A model generated the notes under the pieces. The model was not told where the DNA came from. It did not search any database and saw nothing but the letters and a program-made list of their open reading frames with translations. A stretch of DNA of 64,000 nt from Prostheceraeus crozeri (Eukaryota; Platyhelminthes; Polycladida; Euryleptidae): positions 62,001-126,000 of the forward strand of contig CAJQUW010008667.1 in assembly GCA_907163375.1 (NCBI GenBank). The letters run 5' to 3'. Below, piece by piece: positions 45,734-57,579 of this stretch (positions are counted from its first letter, which is position 1; each line of letters starts with the position of its first letter). Made by a program: the position numbers and the translations under genes.

Positions 45734-47751
45734 CAAAGGGCTTATAGAATTTGACTTCGCATATGGCTTTTATCATCAATGAGAGCTGTGTAATTTAAAC
45801 GCAATGCTGCATTCCTGCTCCATTATTTTTCCAGTTGATGATCCGTTCACGGTGCATGATTTTATCAACGTGCTACATATTTTAGTATTCTCGAACTTAA
45901 AGACAGTAACGATGAAGTATTTCTGATCTGTACGATGCTCTATTCATTCCATTCATGTCTTTAAGTCAGACAGCTGTTCTCTCAAATAAATTTAATGCCT
46001 CCAGTGAGTATGAGATTCTTTCTATAAATTCTTTCCTGGCCCGTCGATTTCAAGGCGTGCTGCCTCATCCACAGAATAGAAAGAAGTAAAGAGCAACTCA
46101 AGTCATTTCAAATTCATGACACCTGCCGATTTCCTGAAGTGCACCAAGAGACTCGGTCAGCAGAGAAGGACAAAATAAAATAATCATGCATCAGCGTCAT
46201 TTTCAATCCTTAAGACAAACCCCTTCAATCTTCAGGCATGATTCGCTCAACCATCAATATTCGATAATTAACCGATATTTTTCATTTGGCGGGAGTGGGT
46301 GATGACTTCTTACTTAAAACTGATAAATGTAAATTGTCTGCTTATGCATCTTTAATTTATCCATCCAAAACTGTTTTTATTTCCTCTTCTCAAAACACTC
46401 ATTAATAAATTAGTCCATAAGCAAGTTTTTCCTTGCAGTATATACACTCAATGTTTATCTTTGAATTACCTTTATTTTGTCACTTTGGTTTTATCCTATT
46501 GATGACTTTTGAAAATCACATCGCATCAACATCAGCTGATCTTAGCACTACGATAAGAGCTGATTAAACTGCCATCATAGTGTACTAAAAGTAAAAATGG
46601 ATGCGTCTCATTGAGAGTTATCACACAAACAAAATATTCGCAAAACTTGGCAAAATCTTCGAAGCAGCACTTTTCAAAATTGTTTATAAATATTACCTTG
46701 CACTGGATTAAATCCATCGACTTTTGAGAGATAGTTTGAAAATACGCTATCACTTTAAGTCAGAAAAGCCTAAATCACGTCGTTTGGATTGGACAGAACT
46801 ACAGCAAAAATTGTTACACGTGTTTTAAAACAATGTTTAAAACTTGGACCAAGTTTATTTTGACGACCCAAGTTTCTTTTTGGAACCTTGGATAGAGCGC
46901 AGGTCCAACGTCCAACCCTGCTGTCCTCTTTGTGGGCGTCCACAATCACGCTTGATTTACAAGTGGAATCCCGTCTCGTCAATGTAAGCGCGCTCACAAT
47001 CAGCGTTTTGCAAAAGCCAGTTTGCACGTTTGTGACGACTATGCTTGATCAGGGACGTAACACCCGGCCGGACTGACCCCGCGATCCGGGGGCCCGAATC
47101 TTGCATCAAGTTGGGGGACCCATCCTATTTCTAAAAACATCTTTAAGCTCAAATTATTTTTTTCTGTTATAGATTTAGTCTACATGAACATTTTCAATTT
47201 AATTTGCTTTGCCTAAGATGCAAAGACTGAAAGAGACGGATTTTGCTCCTTCCATCTCTTATTAAGCAACATCTGGATTTCCTATCAACAGGGACGCCGG
47301 CAAGGGTGTTGCAAGTGTTGCAGATGCAACACCTGCCCTAAGCCAGGTGTTGCATGTGTGCCCTCTTGATGAATTACTGAAATATTCTTATATAAACTTG
47401 CAGTGTTGTCTTGCCGTCCTGGATCTACAGTCATCATGGTACGCATAGGCTACACTGTAAATCGCTGGATACCAAAATCACATACAATTTGAAACTAACA
47501 TCTGATGCGAGATTCTTGCATGCTAACAGAGATCTGGCATGTTTTTCATACGAAATCTCACTTATTTTCGTCAGTGACTGGTATGTAGCGATACGAACTA
47601 TTTTATTCTATGGAATAGAACTTCTCGTATTCTATGGCTGTTTTACGCTGAAATACGAGTTGTTGGTATGTTTTATATACGAGACCCGATGCAAATTCAT
47701 CTCCATTTGTATGCCTCTGGTATGAAGAGCTTTAAGTCACATAGCAATACC
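45734..47751. other. Spacer with two hAT-like ends
   Basis: No gene recognised. CAGGGACGTAACACCCGG at 47049 and CAGGGACGCCGGCAAGG at 47289 resemble hAT termini but lack visible partners. A GTGTTGCAGATGCAACAC palindrome lies near 47311. Confidence 0.4.
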
Positions 47752-47779
47752 TATATATATATATATATATATATATATA
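47752..47779. repeat. (TA)n microsatellite, left flank of TIR element
   Basis: An uninterrupted TA run directly abutting the 24 bp terminal inverted repeat at 47780. Confidence 0.95.
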
Positions 47780-47803
47780 CTTATCTCCTGTCTCAGCTCC
47801 ACT

Positions 47804-50800
47804 AAAAAAGTCGAATTTTTCAAATGCGGAACTGAGTATGAAGATCAACTCGAGAGGTGCCAATATTTCGGGTCAACCTTGGAAATGCACTAAAATACAT
47901 TGGGATGATGATTGGAGCTCATGAAACATCACTTGTTCTGAAAATCTGACATTTTTCCTACAGGCAAAAATCGCGGATTGCCACTTTATTTGGCAGAATT
48001 GGAAGATGAAATTTTGTGGAACATCGCATGTTCTACCAATGTTCATGCTCCTATAACATTTTTTCACCGAAAGTGTCATCAAAAGAAATTCATGAAATAA
48101 TATATATCGAAGATTATATATATTTCCGATTTTCAACCAAGAAAATAGGGTTGTCGGACATACTAGAATAAACGAGAAATATGGATGAGGGTCGACAAGA
48201 TCGTCCAAATTTTTTTTTGAGTTTATGACGTTATATTATGTATCATTAGGCGTAGAAAACGAATATGTAGCTCGTTTTGCAATCTGAGCATGATAAATGA
48301 TCTTAATCATGACTTGAAATCGAAAATTTTGTATTTAAATCCTGTCTCTGCACCATCAAGATGCAATATTTTTGCATATTTCTCCAAAACAATGGTTCTG
48401 TTGTTGAGTTCGGAAGTGCACATAAATAATAGCATAGTTTGGGTAGATATAGCCAGATTTTTTAGCTAGTCTGGTGAACTATTCTCCTCTGTATATTGAA
48501 AAAACACTAAAAAAAGGGATATATTAGTTTTTTTAAAAAAATGGGAGTACGGATGTACTGAAGGGTTGCATTGACCGCAAATAAGTCAAAACATCTGCAA
48601 CATTGTCTGCAGGATCAATCTTATACAAAAAAGAGGCTTCATCAACCGACTGATCTCATTTAGTGGATATTATGTAAAAATAATATATATTTACCGTGGT
48701 CTCTGCACCACTTGGCATCAAAATGGTAAAAATATAATTCCGGAAAGTTTGTTTCCCCATCAGCTTGATTCCTGGATTACCACAATTATATTTTTAAGGA
48801 ATCATGTCAATTATTTTGCTCTTAATTTGACAAACAGAAAGATTTACAAAAGATCCGAGTTCAGTGTGTTGGACAATAAAATCGAGAACATCAAAACATG
48901 GAGCCCAAAGGCAATATGAAGATAAACTACATTGATTTGGGAGTAAATGTGCATATGTAGGAAAGCTACTTGCTGATTCACTTCCTTTCCATCGAAAAAA
49001 ACGCTCTTTGGAAGCGATGTCAGATTTTCACTGTGTTTGTTTAACTTTTATACATATTTATTACAAAGCCGTTTTGCTCATTTAAATTTTCGCAAATATT
49101 TTATTTCCATGCGTGCCAAAGTGACAGATCTCTTATATGATACCTTTCCCTTGCTGTTGCTCATTCTCTTATCTATCAATGTAAATAGTTGCTGTGTGAA
49201 GTTGACAAAGAACGCATGCTTTATCTAAAACAATATTGAAATGCAGCGTGACTGGTGAGTCAAATCCGATTGGACTCAATTAGGAAAATATGCAAAAAGT
49301 CATAACTTAGTATTTCCTTTTGCGTTCAGAACATGTCATCACGTCATGTTGGATGCCTTTTCCAATGGCAATGTAAAGTTCAACTCATTCTGTCATGTAG
49401 TCGACCTACTTACTGCTGCACTGTCAAATGAAAGAATAGAATTAGAAGACACTAAAATACAATCAGTCACAACCACTTCATGAGATAATGGTGACCAGTC
49501 ATGCAAAGTTGGAGGTGAAATGTTCAGAGTCTCTTGTTGTGAGGGCAATGAAACGGTCCAAACATGAATTCCCACGAAGTGTGCCATTATATTCTTTCAC
49601 AACTATTTGAACGAGAGACTGAATCAGCATGGTTCTCGGTGGACTTGGTAGTCCAGCACATTCCTAAGAGGAATTTCCACTAAGATCTTAACCCAACCGA
49701 ATACAGACAAGAATCCTAGCATCAAAAATGTTGTCAATGATACTTCCACAGTGATTGTATTGGCTGTCTAAAAACATGTGGGCCTATAACCCAGCCTACA
49801 TGCAGGCCTCGGTGTAGACTTGCATTCCTACTTCTAGACCTACATTTCAGAGAATTGAGAAGTTTCTTTAATTTTGTTCTAAATTTAACTAAGGATGTGT
49901 CGCAGCCCATTATATGGAATAGGAGATATAGGAATATCAATATATACATCAATTATATATGCATATTCAATTGTTGTACACTTGTGCGGTGTTTATTTGC
50001 CTAACCGACGAAAGTCCTCTGGACACGTCCTCACAAGCCATGCATCGTAGCTTTTGTACTTTATTTTATTTTGTAGATGCAAGTAGATAAGATGTTTTCT
50101 GTTTTGAGATTTGTATGCAAAACAATATTTGATACATACGCTCGTACAATGTTGGCCCTTCATGGTAGTGCACAAGTGTAGACAAGGGTAGACACGCAAA
50201 AGTGCTTACGACTGTGAAACCTTGTCGTTAGATAATTCGTAGGAGACAACATATTTCCAAAGAACTCTCATGAAGGCAGTTGAATTGAAAACAATTGACT
50301 TTTTCAACCCATAGGCCTATACTTCGAAGACTTGTATTTAAGTTATTTCATAATTCGCTTTTACATTTTTCCTTAAATTCACTGTTCACTTCGTGCGAAT
50401 ATAGTTTGTCTGCTGTTGCATGTAATTGGCATTGCTGCATGCCACGTGTCTAATAAAATATAATTACGAGTAAATGTAACTTTGGGTGATAACGGAAAAT
50501 AGGCAAAATTACATGCTTTTAAAGGGAATGTACTTGAAAGGAATACGATGAGCCTTCTAAAATTGCTCATTTGATGATAGATCTGCATGTTATACTCCCA
50601 GACTACACTGTAGTGATGATCTTCTCAGCTGCTATATCATCGCATTTCGATTTATGAAAAGCTCAAGCAAGTGGACGTATATCATCAGCAGGCGTTTGTA
50701 GAATTTGTTCTGTAACTAGAGAAGCGTTTCCTAGTTGCACTCCAGTTCTTTCATATGTTACCAAATGTATAGGTTACCTGTTCGTTCTCTCAAAGTACAC

Positions 50801-53800
50801 GAATGTTAGCACTATCTCAAATTTGGCCTACTCGAAAGTAATGGAAACACCACTCGTAACTCTGTTGACATGTGTATGATTGCAAAAACCTTTGTCTTCA
50901 CCGATGCCTACAGACGAAGTTTCACACTATAGAAAATTAAGATTATCACCACTGAATCGCGCCTTCGATCAGCTCTCATTTTTTCGAATTTCGACAACAT
51001 TTGGCACAATTTCATTCAGCTTACACTTTTACCTGATTTTGCGCTATTTGTTGGATGGAGCAATGTTTTCTGCGTCAACAACAGACAACTATTAAAAATA
51101 TATTTTGTTGCAATAATGCTGGAGTTTTTCTAGTTTGGATTTAAAAGAATGCTTGTCTAATCAGCTCCGAGAATATGTACCCATCTTTTCAATGGCATGC
51201 TTCAAATTTTTAACATTACCATACTCAGTCATTGGTTGAGTCATCATTTCCCTCACTTGAGATCAGAAGATTTTTAATATCAGATCAGAGGAGGACTTGT
51301 CTCGTCTGCACCAGTTGACAATAAACAAAAACATTTTCTTTGCGCCGTAGGAATGCTGACGCCTGCGTCCGACAAATGGATCGACGGGAGCAGCTCATCA
51401 ATGATGACACGACAGTGAGTGATAAGAGGGTCAACAACATGATATCTCAAAATAACAAAACAGACCATCACTCATTACTTCATTTATTTAAGCAAACCAC
51501 ACTGTTTTCTAAACCAAGTGTCTCGGCTGACCAAGTAAATCAATTTAGAAATTAGTTATCAGTTTGCGATTACATTTGATGAGAATAGTCTATACAAAAC
51601 ACGCAGGAATTTTTGTACTGTGCAACGATTTAGGAAACGGTCTGTATAAAAACACCTTAAAGCATCCTTAATAATAATAGATTCTTTATTTACTGAGGAT
51701 GACATTGGTAGCATGAATCAATCAATAAATCCGTAAAACAAATCATTGATTACAAAAATCCATGCAGAACTTGTTCGAAGTAGGTACTTGCACATATGCA
51801 TAGTTGGCCTACTCGTTCTCGTAATCGAGAACCCTTTTCACTACCTCCCCAGATATTGTACGGTCTGCATTTCCCGAAATCAACAGAGATTTCAACGGAT
51901 GTTGTACTCGTTCCTGATATTGGAGGTACACCAGGGCTCATACTAGGTCTAGGCATATATGCGTCGACGCTAAGGGAAAATTGTTATTCCAGTTTCACTA
52001 AATATTGTCTAAATCCGCGCTGGATCCAGGGATTGATAGAATTTTGTTTGCTGCCTCTTTCAGTTGAGGAATTTTGTTAGTTGCTTAGTTTCTTCAGAAT
52101 AATGTGGGGTACGGTCTCTGCTGGGCTTGTCCAAGAGAGTAATGGTCCGGATGGCGACGTTTTTGACAAAACAATTCTGATATGCAAAATCAAATTTCAC
52201 GGCTCTACTGACGACTTAAAATAAAATTAGGTTTACGTTCACTCCCAATTAATCTTTCTCTAAGAAAACTTTCCAAGAATTTTCGATTCAATCTCAGGCT
52301 TCCATGCCTATTTCTAAATCCGAACGTGATTCCAGGAGTTTCTATATTTTCATTATTCTCCGCTTTTCCGAAAATCATTCTCCATTTCTCATTTTCCACC
52401 TTATCCTTTATTTCCTCCTTATTTTTAAATTATCATTCCTTTTGCAAATTTTGCTGAATTTTTTCATTGTCCCGATAATTTCACAATTGCATGCATTCAC
52501 GTCAATAGATCAGAAAGAAATAACGATGTGCGATAATCTGAATCACAAGTTTCAAATGAATGTAAACTTGATTTCGAGGATGGAATGAAAGAGGAAAACA
52601 AAACCACAAATTCATTTAGGCTTATTCCTAATAAGGTGTAGACCTGAAGAAAAAATTAGGCCTATAGTGTTCTATAGATGTCATTGCATTATTTTCGCAT
52701 TGTGCTTCCAAAACATACCTATTAATTATCAATTGAAGCAACTTTCAGTAATAAAGAATAAATTCCTTCCATAATGGGCTAGTATGAAACATATGCTCAT
52801 TTTTCTTAATTTTTGTATGTCATTTCTTTCGTGGACAAGACCTGGTAAAACTACCTTATTTAATTTTTGGTGGCCCAATCCCAATGGGAATCCCAATACC
52901 CAACGGGAAGCCTGTGAATCAGTCATGCTTCATAAAATAAATATAATGAGTGTGATAGTTAAGTTAGAGCTGAATTGCTAAAGAAAGTTTTTAATTTTTA
53001 GTTTACAAAAAGACCGAATAAATAATGTAACTATGGCCCTTATCTAAAATTCGAATGTGTTTTACTCAACTTAGAGGGATGTTTTGTAATTGCAAGTTAA
53101 TCAGCGGATTTACAATTCCAAAAAGGTTTCAAATTCACCATTCATCGGCAATCAGTGTATTTGTATCGGAGTGTAAAGCTCCACTCCAGTGCTTCGGGAG
53201 TAAGCATACAAACATTGACTACCTGAGCCCTGCTACACTGCATCTGTACGTATAGGAACAGCAAAGAGGGGTTTAATATTCACGGAGGCATTGCCTGTAA
53301 TAAATGGTGGTATTTTTGCTGTAAATACAACGGGAGATGCTACCACAAGAGGTGGTGCCGGAACAGGTGCTACCGACGGTTTGCATCAGGCATCTGCTTA
53401 TAACTTCGCAGTGAACACTCCTCCTCGAAAGCGGAGAAAATGTTTCAACGCGGCTATCTGCCGAATGGACGATATTTAAAGATTAACTTTGTTATTTGGA
53501 AAACTCAACATAAAATGTAGATTCCCAATTCATACTTTTATAAATCAGCCGACCTATTTTCTTAGTGAAGACAAACTTTCAGAAGATAGTATTTAAACGT
53601 ACATTTTTAACAATTCACATATCATATCTCATTCGAAATGATGTCAGTTTAGAGATATTTATGTGCAACAACATTGAAATCGAAGGCAAAGCATCACATA
53701 ATTAAAATTATGATATTGTGCTATTGTGATTAGAATGTTAGAAAAAGTGTCAAGTATTAAAATGCAAAAGTTCCATGCAGATCTTCTTTGATTCGGCCTT

Positions 53801-53978
53801 ACAGCAAACTTGTTTTCTTTAGTTTGTAGATAGTTATCATTCCATCGCTCATTTTATGGTTACTTAAAAAAAGAAGATTTGATTTAATTTGATAATATTG
53901 CCATGGTAAATGCTTTCCTGTAGGTAACGTTATCGGAATGCTAAGTAGTTGCGTGAGTCTGAACAGAATTCGTTTACA
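47804..53978. other. Interior of the 6.5 kb TIR element
   Basis: AT-rich, with only short frames. A 111-codon minus frame (47873-48208) and a 63-codon plus frame (53291-53479) containing GGAGTGATDG and the basic run PPRKRRK are the most protein-like, but neither has an identifiable domain or an ATG at its head. No other genes seen. Confidence 0.4.
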
Positions 53979-54231
53979 TGTGGTGCAGAGACAGGACAAA
54001 AAGGTGCAGAGACATGGAATACTGGAGCAGAGACAGGCGTTGTTTCAAAAAGAATCCGTTTTGGTGGTGCAGAGACATGATATATGGTGCAGAGACATGG
54101 GGTTTTGGAGCACAGACAGTATGTTGTGGAGCAGAGACAGGGGTGAATGGTGCAGAGACAGGACTTAGATATATGAATTTCTTGAAAATTGGAGCAGAGA
54201 CAGGGGATGTGGTGCAGAGACAGGACATGTG
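53979..54231. repeat. Subterminal array of GGTGCAGAGACAGG-type motifs
   Basis: About ten copies of G(G/T)(A/T)GCAGAGACA(G/T)G at irregular 10-40 bp spacing, all in one orientation, leading into the right TIR. Both strands are open here only because of the repeat's composition, so no protein is inferred. Confidence 0.85.
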
Positions 54232-54255
54232 AGTGGAGCTGAGACAGGAGATAAG

Positions 54256-54280
54256 TATATATATATATATATATATATAT
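54256..54280. repeat. (TA)n microsatellite between TIR element and PLE-1
   Basis: The TA run serves as the right flank of the 24 bp TIR and as the 3' boundary of the left PLE-1 copy. Confidence 0.95.
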
Positions 54281-54361
54281 AATGATAAATAAGAGAACTA
54301 AAGAAAATGTATCACATTTAAAGTAAAAGAGAAAGTCGATGCTTCATGGAAAGGAATTTAT

Positions 54362-54403
54362 TCGCAAACATATTTCACCAGCTGTGCTGGCTTCTCAATG
54401 CGA
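54362..54403 (-). ncRNA. Hammerhead-like motif, PLE-1 left copy
   Basis: Same layout as 59910-59951, but core 2 reads GAAATATG instead of GAAACATG, so it is further decayed. Confidence 0.35.
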
Positions 54404-54471
54404 TTCAATGAATGAATACATACCAGCAAATCAATTCAAAATAATCAGATATCACCTTAACAAAAACATCA

Positions 54472-56364
54472 TCATGATATTAAACCTAAACCATTCAATG
54501 CAGGCTTGAACTTCTCGATGAACATAGACTCTTTATGTTCACGCTCTAGCTTGGATACATTGGGTTGGAGCTTGTAGAATGGCGCAAATATAAATTTCAT
54601 GGGAAGGTCCCTGGCACACATAGCAATATGCCTACTCACAGGTCATATAGCGTAATTAGGATTGTTAATATGTTGCCTATGGACAGTCATGCGATGGCGC
54701 AAAGTATCGCCAGTTTGGCCAATATAGTAGTTCTTGCAACCTTTACACTGCAACTTATAGATCACATTCTTAGACATGCAATTGAAGTTATGTTTTAAAA
54801 CAAATTCCATCTTGTCATTATCAACGATGAACTCAACTGACATCCCCTCAATGAAGTTATCACAGCATTTACATAACTTCTCATTGCATTTCGTAATCCC
54901 ATTCTGGCTCATACGGTTGTTCTTATTGAGCAAAGATAACAGGGATCTCGGTTGCCTATAAGTTTGTCTAAAAGTGCAGTTTTTAAAAGCATGACTCACA
55001 CTGAGGCATCCAGTGGTAGGTTTTATTACATTGTTGAAGAAGGAAGGATTATTGGGATTGTTGGTATGGATAAAAGAAATCACAGTGGAATTTAATTTAT
55101 CATCAACTTTTTCATTTTCATATGTTTTTGATAGTTTAGCTCGTTCTATGGCATTGTTTATCAAAAGTTTTGGATATGACAATTCAAGCAAACGTTGTTT
55201 TAGTTGCAAATAGCGAACAGTTTTGTTGTGGTCATCCGAGACTATTCTCTCAATTCTCCGAGATAGCACAAAAGGAATATTACGAAGCAAGTGCTTCGGA
55301 TGATTTGAATTGAACGGAACACAGTTAAAGCTGTCCGTGTATTTTTCAAAAATATCAGTCTCTATTTTATTAAACTTCAAATTTTTATAGACTTTGACAT
55401 CCAGGAAGTTCAAGGATGTACTGCTTGATGTTGAAGTGAATTTTATAGATTGATTTAAATCATTCAATAGTCTTAAAAAATGATTCAAATCTCCAAATTT
55501 ATTATTCCATAGAAACCAACAATCGTCTAAATATCTCCACCAAGACTGAATTATTTCCTCCGATACATCATTTGGATACATATATTTTATTTTCTCATAA
55601 AGTCTCACTTCAAGGTACCCCATAGTTAGTGACGCATATGTGGGAGCCATTTTGGTTCCCATCGCCGTCCCCGATACCTGAAGGAAATAGTCGTCTTCGA
55701 ATGTGAAATAATTATTGGTGAGAATAATCTTTATACTTTTTAAGATAAAATCAGATGTAAAACGGAAAGGAATTAATTCCCTATGTTCTTCAATCCAATA
55801 TTTTATAGATTCCAATCCTAGATCGTGAGGGATTGAGGTATAAAGGGATACCACGTCACATGTTACAAAGACGGTGCCCTCATCATAGAATTTCAGAAGT
55901 TTATCAATAAAGTACGTCGTGTCCCTACAATAACTCGGCATTTGTTGCACGATCGGCTTCAGCAATTCGTCTATAAATGAACTCAAACGACTGGTGGGAG
56001 CGTTTCTACTAGACACAATCGGTCGGAATTTCAAATTATTTGGTGCTTCTATCATGCAGTATCCCAATTCATCAATCATGATGTTACCAAAATATTCATT
56101 ATGCTTATGTATTTTTAGAAGCCCGTAGACGAATGGCAAATCATACTGAAAATTTACAATATAGCTGTATTCTTTTTTCAAAAGCATGGCCTTAAATTTC
56201 GTGCATAGTGATTTGATTTTATTAATTGTGGTGCTGCAATTATAACTATCAATATGCTTGTACGTGCTAGTATCCGCAAGATGTTCCTCTCGCATTCTCT
56301 TACTATAGAATTCATAGTCTAAAACTATCAAGCAGCCACCTTTATCAGCTTTTATGAAGTGCAA
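54472..56364 (-). pseudogene. PLE-1 left copy RT/GIY-YIG ORF2, truncated
   Basis: Identical or nearly identical to the C-terminal 570 codons of the right copy, from LHFIKADKGGCLIVLDY through the RT core (CDVVSLYTSIP, GTAMGTKMAP, WRYLDDCW) and the zinc-knuckle-like CNEKLCKCC to the GIY-YIG domain (NYYIGQTGDTLRHR). It shares the in-frame TGA at 54643-54645 and then continues to the true stop at 54472-54474. The N-terminal ~110 codons and ORF1 are missing through 5' truncation. The shared nonsense codon shows that both copies come from one template or from a local duplication. Confidence 0.92.
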
Positions 56365-56427
56365 TTTATCATTATTTTTCAGCTCTAGTAGTGCTAGCTT
56401 TTCTTTTTTAGAGATAAAGAAATTCCC

Positions 56428-56486
56428 TCGACTTTCTCTTTTACTTTAGATGTGATACATTTGCTTTAGTTCTCTTATTTATCATT
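56428..56486 (+). repeat. PLE-1 5' pseudo-LTR segment
   Basis: Matches 59974-60032 with three or four substitutions (TCGACTTTCTCTTTTACTTT..ATCATT). TATTTCTAG six bases before the ORF1 ATG could be a splice acceptor, as introns are known in this region of Penelope elements. The hammerhead part of the terminal repeat is not present here because the copy starts at the junction. Confidence 0.85.
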
Positions 56487-56500
56487 ATATTTCTAGGCAA

Positions 56501-57556
56501 ATGGCGAGGTCTTCTTGGAAAGATGAAATTACCAGCCTTAATGAAAAACTAGATATGATATTGGATAAACTTGATATACTGAATTCTACTTTTCAACAAT
56601 GCAACTTTTTCTCTGGTTCGATGAAGCATGACCTAAAGAAGGAATTTCAAACCTTGGAATCTTCACTTAAGAGTGAAATACGAACAATCTCTACTAAAGT
56701 GAAACAAGAGCAGAATACAGAAGTTCATGATTTCCAACTAAGCAAGAAATTGAATCAAAGAAAATTCAATTTTTATTAGTCCCTTAGAAATCAAGGGATT
56801 GCAAACATTTATCAGAAAGCTCTGCAAGATGCTGTACCAAAAGTACCAAGAAAGTTTTTTCGGAAGCCGCTCAGGCATTTATCGTCCATGGAGAATGAAT
56901 TGCGTCAAGAGTTAACACAGAAGGAAGTAGAACACGAAATAAAGAGACTGCAAATGACTGCAGAAATGAAATTGAACTTCGTGGAAAGAGTGGACGGTGA
57001 TGTTTATGCTTATTTTAATAATTCTTATGATGATGAACAGGCGCAAATACAAATTTTGAAGTGGCAGGAGACAGTGAAGAAAGAAGAAGAATTAAGTATT
57101 AATATTTGGGACAAAAAATGTAAGTTTTTTGAATCTGACAAACATTTGTTGCCTATAGACAGTCAATCTAAAAGTATTGAGCGAAATTATAGACAGTCGT
57201 ATTCCAATGTCGCTAACAGAAATAGATTTCAAAGACCATTACGTAGACAAAACAATGAATCTCGTAACATAACTTACAATAATTTCAGGCCTAGGGATAA
57301 TTGGCAACCTTCAAGAAACTTCAATAGACTTAGATCAAATGATAGAAATGTCGGTAATGGTGGTCTTGGGTATGGATATAGGAATTATAGGAGGAATAAT
57401 AATTTCAATAGGAATTTTGGAAGAAATTTTGGAAACAACTTCAAGCGAAATTCTGGAAATCGAAATAACTTTCATAATAACAATTACGATGAGGATTATG
57501 ATTCAAACACATTATTTGATGACAATTCTTTAAATAATAGTTCTTTTTTAGCATAA
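56501..57556 (+). pseudogene. PLE-1 ORF1: coiled-coil, Asn/Arg/Phe-rich protein
   Basis: 351 codons in one frame with a single TAG at 56777-56779 (FNFY-stop-SLRNQG). Residues about 10-85 have heptad-like hydrophobics (ITSLNEKLDMILDKLDILN, LKKEFQTLESSLKSEI) suggesting a coiled coil. Residues about 130-215 form a charged helical region. Residues about 235-340 are an Arg/Asn/Phe/Gly-rich disordered tail (RNYRRNNNFNRNFGRNFG, NNNYDEDYDSN). The shape, coiled coil plus basic low-complexity tail, is like ORF1 nucleic-acid chaperones of non-LTR retrotransposons; function in PLEs is not established. It lies 23 bp upstream of ORF2 in a different frame. No homologue was searched. The stop is probably CAG to TAG. 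Confidence 0.75.
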
Positions 57557-57579
57557 GGCGTCGTGTCACTGTTATTAAT

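Larger units (their letters stand above)
47780..54255. mobile_element. Candidate novel 6.5 kb TIR element, superfamily unknown
   Basis: Positions 47780-47803 (CTTATCTCCTGTCTCAGCTC..) and 54232-54255 are perfect 24 bp inverted repeats, each embedded against a (TA)n tract. The TIR contains CCTGTCTCAGCTCC. The same motif in the form CCTGTCTCTGCACC recurs inside (48341, 48698) and about ten times at the right end in inverse orientation (53979-54231). This is the layout of a DNA transposon with subterminal transposase-binding repeats. No transposase was recognised inside; the interior frames are short. It may be non-autonomous or may have captured host DNA. An alternative is two solo ends that happen to match. 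Confidence 0.6.
54281..56423 (-). mobile_element. PLE-1 left copy, 5'-truncated Penelope-like element
   Basis: Mirror image of 57895-60032: same 3' region (AATGATAAATAAGAGAACTA at 54281 is the complement of the right copy's end) and same ORF2. It stops abruptly at about 56417-56423, within the 5' part of ORF2, where it meets the start of the right copy. A partial inverted copy joined to the 5' end of a longer one is a known Penelope-like insertion product. Confidence 0.9.

Noticed and set aside
47311-47330. CRISPR-like or regulatory palindrome GTGTTGCAGATGCAACAC
   Set aside because: Single short palindrome in animal DNA, not an array; more likely a transposon end.
53974-54232. Overlapping 84-codon frames on both strands with PVSAP-like or GAET-like peptide repeats
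   Set aside because: They are translations of the GGTGCAGAGACAGG DNA repeat array; both strands are open because the repeat lacks stops. No evidence for a protein.
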